DNA of 56,397 nucleotides from Candidatus Eiseniibacteriota bacterium (GCA_024276995.1 JAJRWB010000045.1:1-56397); one strand, 5' to 3'. Counted from the stretch's first letter, positions 18,088-35,844 are shown. Made by a program: numbers and translations. Notes: generated by a model from the letters alone, not told the origin.

Positions 18088-19266
18088 CTAAGTCGCGACT
18101 CCGGTCACCACTCCAGCGCCGACCGTGCGCCCCGTTTCCTTGATTCCGAACCTCTGTTTCGTTTCCAGGGCGACGGCGCCGCCCAGATCTATATCCATTT
18201 CCGAGTAGCCTCCCGGGAGAATCGTCTCCGTTCCTTCCGGAAGAGTCACGCGGCCATCCACCTCGGCGCTTCGCAACTGAAACTTCGGTGTCCACGGTGA
18301 CGGCGTGCCGTCGCGGCGCCCCCCCTCCTCGGCGGCGAGCATGTACGCCACGGCGCGAAAAGATTTCGCCGCGCCGATCGACCCGGGCGCCGCGAGTACC
18401 GCGCCCCTCGCGACCTCCTCGCGCGCCTCTTCGGGAAACGAGATCTCCACCCGATCGCCGGCAACGGCCGATTCGGCGGCGCGTCCCCCCTTGCGGACTT
18501 CCGAAACCGTCCACTCGTTTCCGCTCGGCACGCCGGCGGAGATGATCGTCGCGCCCGGGGAAACCGTTCCCCGCTCCACCGTCCCGACGGCCACGGCACC
18601 CCGTTCGGCGTCGATGTACGCGGTGTCCACGGGGAGTAGGAACGGCGCCTCCGCCGGCGGCGGCACCGCCGCGCACACCGTTTCATCGAGCACGCCGAGG
18701 AGCTCGCGGATCGGCGCGACCGCTTCGCCGTCGGACGGATCCGCGGCCGCACGGAGGGCGGATCCGCTCACGAAGGGAATCCGCTTTCCGTCGAAGCCGA
18801 GCCGGTCGAGCATGTCGCGACTCTCCCGCTCCACACGATCGACGATACCTTCGTCGGCCACGGCGTCCGCCTTGTTGAGGAACACCGCCACCACGGGAAT
18901 GTCGAGCGCCCGGAGAAGGGCGAGCTGCGATCGCGTGTGGGCCATCGGCCCATCGGCGGCGCTTACCGTGAGGAGGGCGCCGTCGAGCCGGATTCCGCCG
19001 CCCACGGCGCTCTTCACGAAATCGATGTTCCCGGGACAGTCGATCATCGCGTAGACGCGCCGATCCGTTTCGAAGGGAGCGACGGCACGGCGAAAGACCA
19101 TACCCCATTCGCGTGTGACGCCCGCTTCCACGCTCGGCACGGCGGCGGTGTCACCGCCCGCCCCGAGGAGCACGGCGGCCATCGCCGCGACGAGGGTGCT
19201 CTTCCCGTGGTCGACGTGGCCGACCACCGCCACGTTCGCCACTTCCCCCCGACCGTTCCCGACCAT
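18088..19266 (-). CDS. Degenerate EF-Tu paralog in the canonical str-operon tuf position
   Basis: The 392-residue protein has EF-Tu length and three-domain layout: GTPase P-loop GHVDHGKST (16-24), NKAD (131-134), GSAL (168-171), domain 2 around [13 protein letters not shown], and the EF-Tu C-terminus [16 protein letters not shown]. Key residues are changed. DCPGH has become DCPGN, so the His that activates water in EF-Tu, IF2 and EF-G is Asn80. The switch I RGITI motif aligns with WGMVF (54-58), so the Mg2+-coordinating Thr is Val57. ATG 19266 is chosen because GGAGGA lies 9 bases upstream; in-frame ATG 19287 or TTG 19305 (overlapping fusA) are alternatives. It lies between fusA and rpsJ, exactly where tufA normally is. 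Poor GTP hydrolysis is expected; an EF-Tu decoy, a regulator, a specialised factor, or decay of tufA are all possible. It lacks the C-terminal winged helices of SelB. Confidence 0.85.
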   Translation of the reverse strand: MVGNGRGEVANVAVVGHVDHGKSTLVAAMAAVLLGAGGDTAAVPSVEAGVTREWGMVFRRAVAPFETDRRVYAMIDCPGNIDFVKSAVGGGIRLDGALLTVSAADGPMAHTRSQLALLRALDIPVVAVFLNKADAVADEGIVDRVERESRDMLDRLGFDGKRIPFVSGSALRAAADPSDGEAVAPIRELLGVLDETVCAAVPPPAEAPFLLPVDTAYIDAERGAVAVGTVERGTVSPGATIISAGVPSGNEWTVSEVRKGGRAAESAVAGDRVEISFPEEAREEVARGAVLAAPGSIGAAKSFRAVAYMLAAEEGGRRDGTPSPWTPKFQLRSAEVDGRVTLPEGTETILPGGYSEMDIDLGGAVALETKQRFGIKETGRTVGAGVVTGVAT

Positions 19267-19301
19267 CTGTTCGTCTCCTCCGCTCATTCCGTCACCGAGC
19301 C

Positions 19302-21383
19302 TCAATACCCGCGCATCCGGGCGATCATCGCCTCGCAGATCCGGGTAGGCACATCGTCGTACCTCGCGAACTGCAGCGTATGGCTCGCCCTCCCCTGAGT
19401 GAGGGAGCGCACAGCCGTCGCGTAGCCGAACATCTCCACAAGCGGCACGGTGGCGCGGATCACTTTCACCTCACCCCGCTGATCGGTGCCGACGATCTGG
19501 CCGCGCCGCCCGTTCAGATCGCCGATCACCGCTCCCACGTACTCCTCGGGAACCACCACTTCCACTTCCATGATCGGCTCGAGAAGCACCGGGTCCGCCT
19601 TCCGGACGGCGTCGCCGAACGCTTTCGACGCCGCCGTCTCGAAGGCGAGTTCGGTGGAGTCGGTCTCGTGGAACGAACCGCCCACCAGCGCCACTTGGAT
19701 TCCCATCAGCTCGTACCCGGCGAGCACGCCGCCGCCCATCGAGTTGCGAGCCCCCCGCTCGATGGCGGGGATGAACTCCGACGGGATCACCTCGGGCGAT
19801 ACCTTGTTCACGAAGGCGAACATCCCTCCGTCGGCGAGAGGGGCGACCTCGAGAATCACGTGGCCGAACTGGCCGCGCCCGCCGGTCTGCTTGTCGAAGC
19901 GGACTTCCGCCTGCGCGCTCGTGCGGATCGTCTCGCGGTACGCCACCTGCGGCTTCCCCACGTTCGCCCCCACCCCGAATTCCCGCGCCATCCGGCTCGT
20001 CAGGATCTCGAGGTGAAGCTCTCCCATACCGGAGATGATCGTCTGCCCCGTCTCCGCGTCGATATGGTGGCGGAACGTCGGATCCTCCTCGGCGAGCCTG
20101 GCGAGCGCCGACGTGAGCTTCTCCTCGTCGGCGGCGGACTTCGCCTCGATCGCCACCGAGATCACCGGGGTCGGAAAGGTCATCGTTTCGAGGGAGATCG
20201 GCTTCGCCGGATCGCAGATCGTGTCGCCCGTCGCCACGTTCCTGAGACCGACCGCCGCGGCGATCTCCCCGGCGGTGACGATCTCCCTTTCCTCCCGCTT
20301 GTTCGCGTGCATCTGGAGAATCCTGCCGATCCGCTCGGTACGGCCGGTACGCGAGTTCAGAATCCGATCCCCGCTTTTCAACCTCCCGGAGTACATCCGG
20401 AAGTACGATAGCTTCCCCACGTACGGGTCGGCGGCGATCTTGAAGGCGAGACCACAGAACGGCTCGTCCAGTTTCGCCTTCCTACTGACTTCGTTGCCGT
20501 TCGAAGGGTCGAGACCGGTCACGGGCGGGACGTCGACGGGAGAGGGAAGGTACGCGACAATCGCATCGAGCAGCTGCTGCACCCCCTTGTTCTTCAGGGC
20601 GCTGCCGCAGAGAACCGGGAAAAAGGACCCGCCCAGGGTGCCTGAGCGGATCGCCCGGTGAAAGTCCTCTTCGAGAAGGGGTTTCCCTTCGAGGTACTTC
20701 TCCGTGAAGCGGTCGTCGTACACTGAAATCGCGTCAATCAACTCGTTGCGGGCCTCTTCCGCGCTCTGGCGGTGTTCTTCGGGAATCTCCTCTTCCCAAA
20801 ACTGCGCGCCGAGCGACTCCTCATCGAACGTCACCTTCTTCAGGCGAACGAGATCGATCAGTCCCTCGAAATCATCTCCCGAGCCGACCGGGAGCTGGAT
20901 CGGCACCGCGTGTGCCCCCAGCTTCTCGCGCATCATCCCGAGCGCGTTTCCGAAATCGGCGCCGACCCGGTCCATCTTGTTGATGAACGCCAGTCGGGGG
21001 ATCTGGTATTTATCCGCCTGGCGCCACACCGTCTCCGACTGGGGCTCCACGCCCCCGACGCCGCAGAAAACGGCGATGGCGCCATCCAGCACCCGGAGGG
21101 AGCGCTCCACCTCGACGGTGAAGTCGACATGCCCCGGGGTGTCGATTATGTTAACCCTGCGTTCTTTCCAGAAGCAGGTGGTCGCAGCCGAAGTGATGGT
21201 TATCCCGCGCTCGCGCTCCAGGTCCATCCAGTCCATCGTCGCGGTTCCGTCGTGCACTTCCCCGATACGATGAACCCGCCCGGTGTAGAAGAGAATCCGC
21301 TCGGTGACCGTAGTCTTCCCCGCATCGATATGCGCCATGATACCGATGTTGCGCGTATCCTCGAGTCGAGACTCCCGGGCCAT
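19302..21383 (-). CDS. fusA: Elongation factor G
   Basis: The 693-residue GTPase drives ribosomal translocation. The P-loop AHIDAGKTT, switch [22 protein letters not shown] and NKMD motifs are all intact, in clear contrast to the neighbouring EF-Tu paralog. Domains II-V follow, including the domain IV loop region (GGRGQFGHV) that reaches the A site. ATG 21383 lies 188 bp downstream of rpsG; the stop is followed by the EF-Tu-like gene 35 bp on. Confidence 0.98.
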   Translation of the reverse strand: MARESRLEDTRNIGIMAHIDAGKTTVTERILFYTGRVHRIGEVHDGTATMDWMDLERERGITITSAATTCFWKERRVNIIDTPGHVDFTVEVERSLRVLDGAIAVFCGVGGVEPQSETVWRQADKYQIPRLAFINKMDRVGADFGNALGMMREKLGAHAVPIQLPVGSGDDFEGLIDLVRLKKVTFDEESLGAQFWEEEIPEEHRQSAEEARNELIDAISVYDDRFTEKYLEGKPLLEEDFHRAIRSGTLGGSFFPVLCGSALKNKGVQQLLDAIVAYLPSPVDVPPVTGLDPSNGNEVSRKAKLDEPFCGLAFKIAADPYVGKLSYFRMYSGRLKSGDRILNSRTGRTERIGRILQMHANKREEREIVTAGEIAAAVGLRNVATGDTICDPAKPISLETMTFPTPVISVAIEAKSAADEEKLTSALARLAEEDPTFRHHIDAETGQTIISGMGELHLEILTSRMAREFGVGANVGKPQVAYRETIRTSAQAEVRFDKQTGGRGQFGHVILEVAPLADGGMFAFVNKVSPEVIPSEFIPAIERGARNSMGGGVLAGYELMGIQVALVGGSFHETDSTELAFETAASKAFGDAVRKADPVLLEPIMEVEVVVPEEYVGAVIGDLNGRRGQIVGTDQRGEVKVIRATVPLVEMFGYATAVRSLTQGRASHTLQFARYDDVPTRICEAMIARMRGY

Positions 21384-21540
21384 CGATCCTTCTCTCTCTC
21401 GCCCCGGCTGCGGGGCCTGCCGCCGGCGCCCTGGTGTACGGCGGCATACGGACAGCGTCGCGCACCCGCCGGCGCGCGGTCATTCCATTGCTGGAGCTTC
21501 TCTGAAGATTCGTAGATTCGCACTCTGACTCTGTTAGTTG

Positions 21541-21555
21541 GCCCCGCGAAGGGGC
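21541..21555 (-). other. Small GC hairpin in the rpsG-fusA intergenic region
   Basis: The 188-bp gap between rpsG and fusA is the longest gap between rpsL and rplQ. It holds GCCCC (21541-21545) and GGGGC (21551-21555) around a 5-nt loop, about 20 bp after the rpsG stop codon. There is no T tract on the minus strand, so readthrough is likely; an mRNA processing or attenuation role is possible but unsupported. Confidence 0.3.
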
Positions 21556-21571
21556 TTTCATCTTCTCGCCG

Positions 21572-22042
21572 TTACCAGCGGTAGTGGGCAAATGCTTTGT
21601 TAGCCTCAGCCATCCTGTGCGTGTCTTCTCTCTTCTTGATCGTGCTCCCTTCCTTCTTGGCGGCCGCCATCAGTTCGGCGGCGAGCCTGTACTTCATCGA
21701 CTTCTCGGGGCGCGCCTTGGCGAACCCGATGAGCCATCTCATGGCGAGCGACGTGCGCCGCTCGGGCCGGACTTCCACCGGAACCTGGTACGTCGCACCG
21801 CCGACACGTCTCGACTTCACCTCGAGCACCGGCTTCGCGTTGCTCAGCGCCTGCTTGAACACCGCCAGCCCCGGCTGCCCCGTCTTCTCCTCGATCACCT
21901 CGAGCGCGCCGTAGAGAATTCCCTCGGCGGTGCTCTTCTTTCCCCCCTGCATCAGGTTGTTGATGAACTTGGCCACCGTCAGGTTGCCGTGCACCGGATC
22001 GGGGAGTGTTTCGTGCTTCTTCGCGTACTTTTTTCTTGGCAT
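21572..22042 (-). CDS. rpsG: Ribosomal protein uS7
   Basis: The 156-residue product ([40 protein letters not shown], and [20 protein letters not shown]) is uS7, which binds the 3' major domain of 16S rRNA and lines the E site. I chose ATG 22042, matching the family start; it lies 4 bp after the rpsL stop codon, so initiation may depend on coupling. Confidence 0.97.
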   Translation of the reverse strand: MPRKKYAKKHETLPDPVHGNLTVAKFINNLMQGGKKSTAEGILYGALEVIEEKTGQPGLAVFKQALSNAKPVLEVKSRRVGGATYQVPVEVRPERRTSLAMRWLIGFAKARPEKSMKYRLAAELMAAAKKEGSTIKKREDTHRMAEANKAFAHYRW

Positions 22043-22046
22043 CGCT

Positions 22047-22421
22047 CTACTTCTTCGGCCTTCGGGTTCCGTATTTCGACCGGCTCTGCGTCCGTCCATC
22101 CACGCCGGATGCGTCGAGAGTACCCCGGACGATGTGATACCGGACGCCCGGGATATCTTTCACACGCCCTCCCCGGACGAGCACGAGAGAGTGCTCCTGG
22201 AGGTTGTGCCCCTCGCCCGGAATGTACGAGGTCACCTCGATCCCGTTGGTGAGACGTACACGGGCCACCTTTCGAAGCGCCGAGTTCGGCTTCTTCGGTG
22301 ACGTCGTGTACACGCGGGTGCATACGCCCCGCTTCTGCGGACACGCCTGGAGCGCAGGCGCTTTCGTCTTCTTTTTCACCACCTTACGTCCTTTTCGGAC
22401 GAGCTGGTTAATGGTCGGCAC
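22047..22421 (-). CDS. rpsL: Ribosomal protein uS12
   Basis: The 124-residue decoding-centre protein begins [20 protein letters not shown] and contains [17 protein letters not shown] and [15 protein letters not shown]. The Lys residues at the two classical streptomycin-resistance positions (in PKKPNS and GRVKDIPG) are unchanged. The start is GTG 22421, with GGAGG 8 bases upstream. It begins 70 bp after rpoC with no obvious terminator between, so it is probably co-transcribed. Confidence 0.98.
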   Translation of the reverse strand: MPTINQLVRKGRKVVKKKTKAPALQACPQKRGVCTRVYTTSPKKPNSALRKVARVRLTNGIEVTSYIPGEGHNLQEHSLVLVRGGRVKDIPGVRYHIVRGTLDASGVDGRTQSRSKYGTRRPKK

Positions 22422-22491
22422 GAGGCGATCCTCCTAAACTCGTTACCCTTGCGGGTTTAACGGCACAGAACATCCATCCTACTTGAATTTC

Positions 22492-26640
<4,149 letters not shown>

Positions 26641-26685
26641 CGCTTACCTCCCGGATAGATCCGCCCCGTCGGGCGGCCGAACCTT

Positions 26686-30471
<3,786 letters not shown>

Positions 30472-30503
30472 AATACCCGCTCCTTATTCGAATAGATGGA
30501 ACG

Positions 30504-30560
30504 CCCGTCGCCGAAGGGACCGGAGCGCCGGACGCCCCCCGGCCCGCCGTCGGCGACGGG
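30504..30560 (-). promoter_or_regulatory. 11-bp inverted repeat in the rplL-rpoB gap (candidate attenuator or processing stem)
   Basis: CCCGTCGCCGA at 30504-30514 is perfectly complementary to TCGGCGACGGG at 30550-30560, enclosing a 35-nt GC-rich loop. In the minus-strand transcript this stem lies between the rplL stop codon and the rpoB ribosome-binding site. In E. coli this gap holds an attenuator and an RNase III site that set the ratio of L7/L12 to polymerase; an analogous role here is inferred from position. No T tract follows. Confidence 0.5.
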
Positions 30561-30578
30561 TAAATACCGGGCAGCGCC

Positions 30579-30995
30579 CTACTTGAGATCCGCCTGGCCG
30601 CCGGCCTCTTCGATCTTTCCCTTGATCTCTTCGGCTTCCGCCTTCGGGATCCCTTCCTTGATCGCCTTGGGCGCATTGTCCACCACCTCTTTCGCCTCCT
30701 TGAGGCCCAGGCCGGTGATGGCGCGAACGACCTTGATCACCTGGATCTTCTTGTCGCCCACCGCCGTGAGCACCACGTCGAACTCGGTCTTCTCTTCCGC
30801 GGCGGCTTCTCCGCCGGCGGCGGCCATGGCGGGCATCGCCATCGCCTGCGGCGCGGCGGACACGCCGAACCGGTCCTCGAGGGCCTTGACCAGTTCCGAT
30901 GCTTCCAGGACGGTCAGCTGCTCAATCGTCTCGAGCACTCCCGCGATCTTGGGGGAAACTTCCACAGCTTCCTTGGTGGCGGCTTCTTCAGTCAT
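30579..30995 (-). CDS. rplL: Ribosomal protein bL12 (L7/L12)
   Basis: The 138-residue product has the N-terminal dimerisation domain ([20 protein letters not shown]), an Ala-rich hinge (about 45-65) and the C-terminal factor-binding domain ([20 protein letters not shown]). It forms the stalk that recruits EF-Tu, EF-G and other GTPases. I chose ATG 30995 ([12 protein letters not shown]), with GGAGG 10 bases upstream; an in-frame start 45 bp earlier has no homology support. Confidence 0.97.
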   Translation of the reverse strand: MTEEAATKEAVEVSPKIAGVLETIEQLTVLEASELVKALEDRFGVSAAPQAMAMPAMAAAGGEAAAEEKTEFDVVLTAVGDKKIQVIKVVRAITGLGLKEAKEVVDNAPKAIKEGIPKAEAEEIKGKIEEAGGQADLK

Positions 30996-31104
30996 CGTTC
31001 TCTTTCCTCCCGATGGGTAACGGAGGCGGGAACTCCCCACTCTCCGGTCTGTATTGCGATTTCCTCGACGGCGGACCGGCCGCCCGGCGTGTTACGCCCC
31101 TGAT

Positions 31105-31698
31105 CTAGTTCGCCTCCGATGCGTTCTTTTCGCCGGCAGGCGCGCCATCGGCGCTATCGGATGAAGAGGACGGGCCACCACCCGCCTCCTTCTGCTTGCG
31201 GATCTCGTCAACGGCGACGGCCAGACCTGTCATCACCGCGTGGAGTCCGCCGGCCAGTCCCTGCACCGGGGACTGGATGAGGCCCAGGATCTGGGCGATC
31301 AGCACGGGCTTCGTGGGAAGCTCCGCGATCGTCCTGACCTCCTCGGCCGTGGCGGCGGCGCCATCGAAATAGCCCGCCTTGATCTTCGGGGATTTGTGCT
31401 CTTTCGCGAACCGGCTGAGCACCTGCGCCGGGGAGACGGCGTCACCGTCGGTGACCGCCCACCCGGTGGGACCCTCGAGGTATTCGTCGAGACCTTCGAG
31501 GCCCGTTTCCTTGAGCGCCCTGAGGGCGAGAGTGTTCTTGATCACGAAAAACAGGGAATCGGCGCCGCGGCATTCCCGTCGCAGCATCGTCATCTTCTCG
31601 ACATCGAGCCCGGTAAAGTCGGCGAGCACCACGCCCTTGGCATTCTCGAGCCGTCCCTTCATCTCCTCGATGAGTTCGGTTTTCCTTGCAGTTGCCAT
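31105..31698 (-). CDS. rplJ: Ribosomal protein uL10
   Basis: The 197-residue product has the rRNA-binding N-terminal domain (ENAKGVVLADFTGLDVEKMT) and the C-terminal helix that carries the L7/L12 dimers. The last ~30 residues are Ser/Gly/Ala-rich and low complexity. The ATG is at 31698, 20 bp after rplA, leaving no room for a separate L10 leader; a 109-bp gap separates it from rplL. Confidence 0.97.
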   Translation of the reverse strand: MATARKTELIEEMKGRLENAKGVVLADFTGLDVEKMTMLRRECRGADSLFFVIKNTLALRALKETGLEGLDEYLEGPTGWAVTDGDAVSPAQVLSRFAKEHKSPKIKAGYFDGAAATAEEVRTIAELPTKPVLIAQILGLIQSPVQGLAGGLHAVMTGLAVAVDEIRKQKEAGGGPSSSSDSADGAPAGEKNASEAN

Positions 31699-31718
31699 TC
31701 TCTCTTCGCCTTTCCCGT

Positions 31719-32420
31719 CTATTTGATCTGAAGGAGTTCGCCCTGAATATCGAGCCGTACACCGGGCCCCATGGTCGAGGAGACGGTCACCGACCTCCAG
31801 AACGTCCCCTTCGCCGCCGGCGGCTTCGCCCGCAGCAGTTCGCCCAGCACGATGCGGGCGTTCTCGGTAAGTTGATCTTCGCTGAAGGAGACGCGGCCCA
31901 CGGGCACGTGTATGTTCCCGGTCTTGTCGGTGCGGTACTGGATACGGCCCGCCTTCACTTCGTTCACCGCCTTGGCGACGTCGAAGGTGACGGTGCCGCT
32001 TTTCGGATTCGGCATGAGACCTCTCGGCCCAAGAATGCGACCGAGCTTACCGACTTCCCGCATCATATCGGGCGTGGAGATGATGGCGTCCACATCGGTC
32101 CACCCCTCCTGGATCTTCTTCACATACTCCTCGCCGCCCACGTAATCGGCGCCCGCCGCTTCCGCTTCGGTCACCTTCTCGCCTTTCGCGAACACGAGAA
32201 CCCGCACCTTTTTCCCCGTTCCGTGCGGGAGGGAGATCGTTCCCCTCATCTGCTGATCCGAGTGTCGCGGATCGACGCCGAGGCGCGCGGCCAGCTCGAC
32301 CGACTCATCGAACTTCGACGCCGCGCCTTCCTTGACCAGTTTCATCGCCGTGGGGAGGTCGTACTGCTTCATCGGCTCGACCTTTTCCGCGGCGTTCCTG
32401 TAATTCTTTCCCCGTTTCAT
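31719..32420 (-). CDS. rplA: Ribosomal protein uL1
   Basis: The product of about 233 residues forms the mobile L1 stalk at the E site. Typical motifs are [40 protein letters not shown] and [21 protein letters not shown] 32420 is chosen over the in-frame start at 32447 because GAGG lies 5 bases upstream and homology begins there. It follows rplK by 41 bp. Confidence 0.97.
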   Translation of the reverse strand: MKRGKNYRNAAEKVEPMKQYDLPTAMKLVKEGAASKFDESVELAARLGVDPRHSDQQMRGTISLPHGTGKKVRVLVFAKGEKVTEAEAAGADYVGGEEYVKKIQEGWTDVDAIISTPDMMREVGKLGRILGPRGLMPNPKSGTVTFDVAKAVNEVKAGRIQYRTDKTGNIHVPVGRVSFSEDQLTENARIVLGELLRAKPPAAKGTFWRSVTVSSTMGPGVRLDIQGELLQIK

Positions 32421-32461
32421 CGGTTCCTCGCTCTCCTCGTACCTCACGAAATACGGCGTGT

Positions 32462-32905
32462 CTACGCCTCCACGCCCTCCACGATGATTCCCATGCTGCG
32501 GGCGGTTCCCGCGATCATTCTCATCGCCATCTCGACGTCGTTCGCGTTCAGGTCGTCTTTCTTGATTTCCGCGATCTCACGAAGCTGCTCACGCTTGACC
32601 GTCCCCACCTTGTTCCGGTTCGGTTCACCGGACGCCTTCGCGAGGCCGACCGACCGCTTGAGCAGGACGGCCGCCGGCGGCGACTTCGTAATGAAAGTGA
32701 AACTGCGGTCCGCGTAGACGGTGATCACCACCGGTATGATGAGCCCCTGGTCCTGCTGCGTTCTCGCGTTGTACGCCTTGCAGAACTCCATGATATTCAC
32801 GCCGTGCTGGCCGAGCGCGGGTCCCACGGGGGGGGCGGGCGTCGCCGCGCCCGCGGGGATCTGCAGCTTGATGATTCCGGCGACACGTTTCTTCGGACCT
32901 GCCAT
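32462..32905 (-). CDS. rplK: Ribosomal protein uL11
   Basis: The 147-residue product has the flexible N-terminal domain ([36 protein letters not shown]), the thiostrepton-binding proline-rich part, and the rRNA-binding C-terminal domain ending [12 protein letters not shown]. It controls factor binding at the GTPase-associated centre. The ATG is at 32905, 35 bp after nusG. Confidence 0.98.
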   Translation of the reverse strand: MAGPKKRVAGIIKLQIPAGAATPAPPVGPALGQHGVNIMEFCKAYNARTQQDQGLIIPVVITVYADRSFTFITKSPPAAVLLKRSVGLAKASGEPNRNKVGTVKREQLREIAEIKKDDLNANDVEMAMRMIAGTARSMGIIVEGVEA

Positions 32906-32940
32906 TGTCCTGTGCTCTCCTTGAGGCCTTGATCGGCCGT

Positions 32941-33783
32941 CTACAGTTTATTGACCTGCAAAAAGTCCAGTTCCACGGGGGTGGCTCGGCCGAAAATGGA
33001 GACCATGACCTTCAATTTTCCGCGCTCGGCGTTCACCTCGTCCACCACGCCGGTGAAGTCGGTGAACGGGCCGTCCACGACCTTGACGTGCTCGCCCACA
33101 TGGTAGGGAACGTTGGGCGTCGGTTTCTCCTTCGTGCCGTCGATTCGCCCGAGGATCCTATCGATCTCTTCGGGCGCGAGGGGCTGCGGCTTCGAACCGG
33201 TGCCGATGAACCGTGTCACGCCGGGCGTGTTCATCACCACCCGCCACGCATCGTCCGACATCGCCATCTGGACGAGCACGTAGCTCGGGAAGAACTTGCG
33301 CGTCAGGATCGACTTCTTGCCGTTCCTCATCTCCGCGACGTTTTCCGTCGGGATGAGCACGCGGGGAACCTCTTCCTTCAGCCCCGCCTGCTCGACCGCC
33401 CGCTCGATATTTCCCGCCACCTTGTCTTCGTGGCCCGAATACGTGTGGATCACGTACCAGCTGAAGCGGTCGTCTTCCTTTTCCGCCGTCTCCGGAGCCT
33501 CTTCGCCCGACGCTTCCGCATCGTCCCCGGCGGTCTCCTCCACGGCGGCATCCTTTTCGGAACCTTCGGCGGATCCGGCGCCACCACCCGTCTCCTCCGG
33601 CGCGACCTCCTCGCCGGGAACCTCTTCAGCGGCGGCCGTTTCTTCCGGGGCGTTCTCTTCCTCTTCCACCGACTCCGGTTCTTTCACTTCGGTCATTTCC
33701 GTCACCTGGGGGGTATTCGATTTCGTTCCGGAAGAGCTTTCTTCCGTTCCGTCGTCGTGATTCTCGTTAACGTCGTCAGACAT
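32941..33783 (-). CDS. nusG: Transcription factor NusG with long acidic N-terminal extension
   Basis: The 280-residue product ends with a normal NusG: the NGN domain from about residue 107 ([43 protein letters not shown]) and the KOW domain ([20 protein letters not shown]). NusG suppresses pausing and links RNA polymerase to Rho or to S10. The first ~105 residues are Glu/Asp-rich with Ala, Thr, Ser and Pro and predicted to be disordered; most NusG proteins are about 180 residues. ATG 33783 is supported by GGATGG upstream and by the secE stop 30 bp away. The frame stays open farther upstream, but only by running antisense-like through secE and the tRNA, so a longer protein is rejected. Confidence 0.95.
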   Translation of the reverse strand: MSDDVNENHDDGTEESSSGTKSNTPQVTEMTEVKEPESVEEEENAPEETAAAEEVPGEEVAPEETGGGAGSAEGSEKDAAVEETAGDDAEASGEEAPETAEKEDDRFSWYVIHTYSGHEDKVAGNIERAVEQAGLKEEVPRVLIPTENVAEMRNGKKSILTRKFFPSYVLVQMAMSDDAWRVVMNTPGVTRFIGTGSKPQPLAPEEIDRILGRIDGTKEKPTPNVPYHVGEHVKVVDGPFTDFTGVVDEVNAERGKLKVMVSIFGRATPVELDFLQVNKL

Positions 33784-33812
33784 GACATTCCATCCCGGGG
33801 GAATAATCCGGT

Positions 33813-34013
33813 TTACAGACTGAACACGAGACGCACGAGACGGGAGAGACCGTAGTCGACCATCCCGATGAACACCGCCACGAGGAATACCGCCACCACC
33901 ACAACCGCGGTGGACGACTTCAGCTCTTCCCAGGTGGGCCATGTCACCTTGTGCAGCTCGATCCACACTTCCTTCAGGAAGCGGTTCGATTTCTGGACTA
34001 CCGTTTCGCTCAT
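33813..34013 (-). CDS. secE: Preprotein translocase subunit SecE
   Basis: The 66-residue product has the conserved amphipathic helix ([20 protein letters not shown]) and one transmembrane helix ([20 protein letters not shown]). It is the short single-span form that clamps SecY. The ATG is at 34013, between tRNA-Trp and nusG, its position in most bacteria. Confidence 0.97.
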   Translation of the reverse strand: MSETVVQKSNRFLKEVWIELHKVTWPTWEELKSSTAVVVVAVFLVAVFIGMVDYGLSRLVRLVFSL

Positions 34014-34051
34014 AATTCTCAGTCAACCCCTTGAAGAGCGTTCGAGAAATA

Positions 34052-34124
34052 CAGGCCCGGCAGGAATCGAACCCGCAACCCCCGGTTTTGGAGACCGGTG
34101 CTCTACCAATTGAGCTACAGGCCT
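34052..34124 (-). tRNA. tRNA-Trp (anticodon CCA)
   Basis: The minus-strand cloverleaf runs 34124 to 34052. The acceptor AGGCCTG pairs with CGGGCCT (one G-T pair), the anticodon loop is CTCCAAA and the T loop is TTCGATT. The discriminator is G and CCA is not encoded. It lies between tuf and secE, a position conserved in many phyla. Confidence 0.97.
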
Positions 34125-34200
34125 GTAGCTTTGTTCTCTTCCGGCGGCATGCCGGGCGGAGGCGGCGGACCACCCGCCGCCGCACCCGAAGCGATGCCTG

Positions 34201-35406
34201 CTATTCGAAAATCTCCGCGATCACGCCGGCGCCGACGGTGCGCCCCCCTTCACGAATCGCGAAGCGGAGCGATTTCTCCATCGCGATCGGCGTGTGCAGC
34301 TCCACCGTCATTTCCACATTGTCCCCGGGCATGACCATCTCGCGTCCCTCGGGGAGGCTGAGCGTCCCGGTCACGTCGGTGGTGCGGAAGAAGAACTGCG
34401 GGCGATAGCCGGTGAAGAACGGCGTGTGGCGTCCCCCTTCGTCCTTCGTGAGGATGTACACCTCTCCGCGGAACTTCGTGTGGGGCGTAACCGATTTCGG
34501 CGCCGCCAAGACCATACCGCGCTCGAGGTCGTCCTTGTTCACGCCGCGCAGGAGAAGGCCGATGTTGTCGCCCGCCTGGGCCTGGGTCATCTCCTTGCGG
34601 AACATTTCAACGCCGGTGACCACCGTCTCGATCGGCTCGCGAATACCGACGCGCTCCACCTTGTCGCCGACTTTCACCACACCGCGCTCGACACGGCCGG
34701 TGCCGACGGTGCCGCGGCCGGTGATGCTGAACACGTCTTCCACCGCGAGAAGGAACGGCTTGTCGATTTCGCGCTCCGGCTCGGGGATGTGCTCGTCGAT
34801 CGCTTCCATCAGTTCCTGGATGCACTTCGTCGCTTCCGGATCGTCCGGGTTGTTCATCGCGTTCAGCGCGGAACCGCGGATCACGGGGAGATCGTCGCCC
34901 GGGAAATCGTACGAGCTGAGAAGTTCGCGAACCTCGAGTTCCACCAGGTCGAGAAGCTCCGGATCGTCCACGGTGTCCACCTTGTTCAGGAAGACCACGA
35001 TATGCGGCACGTTGACCTGGCGAGCGAGAAGCACGTGCTCACGGGTCTGGGGCATCGGACCGTCCGACGCGCTCACCACGAGAATGGCGCCGTCCATCTG
35101 GGCCGCACCGGTAACCATGTTCTTCACATAGTCGGCGTGGCCGGGACAGTCGACATGGGCGTAGTGGCGCTTGTCGCTCTCGTACTCCACATGGGATGTC
35201 GCGATAGTGAGAATCTTGGTGGCGTCGCGACGCCCCTGGGATTCCGACGCCTTCGCAACCTCGTCATAGCTGATCTTGGTGGCCAAACCCTTGGCCGCCT
35301 GCACAGCCGTGATCGCGGAAGTGAGAGTCGTCTTGCCATGATCGACGTGGCCGATCGTCCCCACGTTCACATGGGGCTTGGTTCGTTCGAATTTCTCCTT
35401 CGCCAT
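34201..35406 (-). CDS. tuf: Elongation factor Tu, with atypical switch I
   Basis: The 401-residue EF-Tu has intact GHVDHGKTT (19-27), [11 protein letters not shown] with the catalytic His90, NKVD (141-144) and all three domains to [13 protein letters not shown]. Switch I differs from the textbook form: ARGITINTSHVEYE is replaced by [15 protein letters not shown], with Thr67 kept for Mg2+ binding but the Arg-Gly-Ile lost. From memory, planctomycete EF-Tu shows a similar RDATK-type switch I, so this may be a lineage trait. It lies between tRNA-Thr(GGT) and tRNA-Trp, as tufB does in E. coli. Because the second copy (18088-19266) is degenerate, this is probably the only working EF-Tu in the window. 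Confidence 0.97.
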   Translation of the reverse strand: MAKEKFERTKPHVNVGTIGHVDHGKTTLTSAITAVQAAKGLATKISYDEVAKASESQGRRDATKILTIATSHVEYESDKRHYAHVDCPGHADYVKNMVTGAAQMDGAILVVSASDGPMPQTREHVLLARQVNVPHIVVFLNKVDTVDDPELLDLVELEVRELLSSYDFPGDDLPVIRGSALNAMNNPDDPEATKCIQELMEAIDEHIPEPEREIDKPFLLAVEDVFSITGRGTVGTGRVERGVVKVGDKVERVGIREPIETVVTGVEMFRKEMTQAQAGDNIGLLLRGVNKDDLERGMVLAAPKSVTPHTKFRGEVYILTKDEGGRHTPFFTGYRPQFFFRTTDVTGTLSLPEGREMVMPGDNVEMTVELHTPIAMEKSLRFAIREGGRTVGAGVIAEIFE

Positions 35407-35473
35407 GGAACCTGTCTCCTCCTAGCCTTTCTCAGGCTCTCGCAAATGCGTCTCAGGCGGTCGAATCGAGAAG

Positions 35474-35549
35474 TGGAGCCCACGACCCGATTTGAACGGG
35501 TGACCTATTGCTTACCATGCAATTGCTCTACCGACTGAGCTACGTGGGC
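35474..35549 (-). tRNA. tRNA-Thr (anticodon GGT)
   Basis: The minus-strand cloverleaf has acceptor GCCCACG pairing with CGTGGGC, anticodon loop ATGGTAA, T loop TTCAAAT, discriminator T and an encoded CCA (TGG at 35474-35476). It is the last of four tRNAs before tuf, matching thrT in the E. coli thrU-tyrU-glyT-thrT-tufB unit. Confidence 0.97.
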
Positions 35550-35617
35550 CCTCTTCAAGTCTCCTGTTTCCGCCGTTCCCCGCCGGAACGCCTGTTTCTC
35601 TCTCCTGACCCATTTTC

Positions 35618-35694
35618 TGGAGCGGGAAACGGGACTCGAACCCGCGACCCTCAGCTTGGAAGGCTGATGCTCTAGCCAACTGAGCTATTCCCGC
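35618..35694 (-). tRNA. tRNA-Gly (anticodon TCC)
   Basis: The minus-strand cloverleaf has acceptor GCGGGAA pairing with TTCCCGC, anticodon loop CTTCCAA, T loop TTCGAGT, discriminator T and an encoded CCA (TGG at 35618-35620). It is the third tRNA of the cluster. Confidence 0.97.
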
Positions 35695-35844
35695 AAGCCG
35701 GGCCGCTCCTCCCGGGGGAGGAAGACCCCGAATCCACTCTCCCGAAGGAGAGGGAAGAATACCGTCCACGGGCACACAGAAATACCCCGCAGGGCGTTCC
35801 TCGCAGGTGACCCGACAACAACTCCTTCAGTATCGATCCGAATC

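Noticed and set aside
32941-34185. 414-codon version of nusG starting upstream of secE
   Set aside because: The added part runs through secE and tRNA-Trp; the ATG at 33783 lies just after secE and fits the operon.
34125-34200. Possible rpmG (bL33) between tuf and tRNA-Trp
   Set aside because: The 76-bp gap is too short and has no CxxC-bearing frame.
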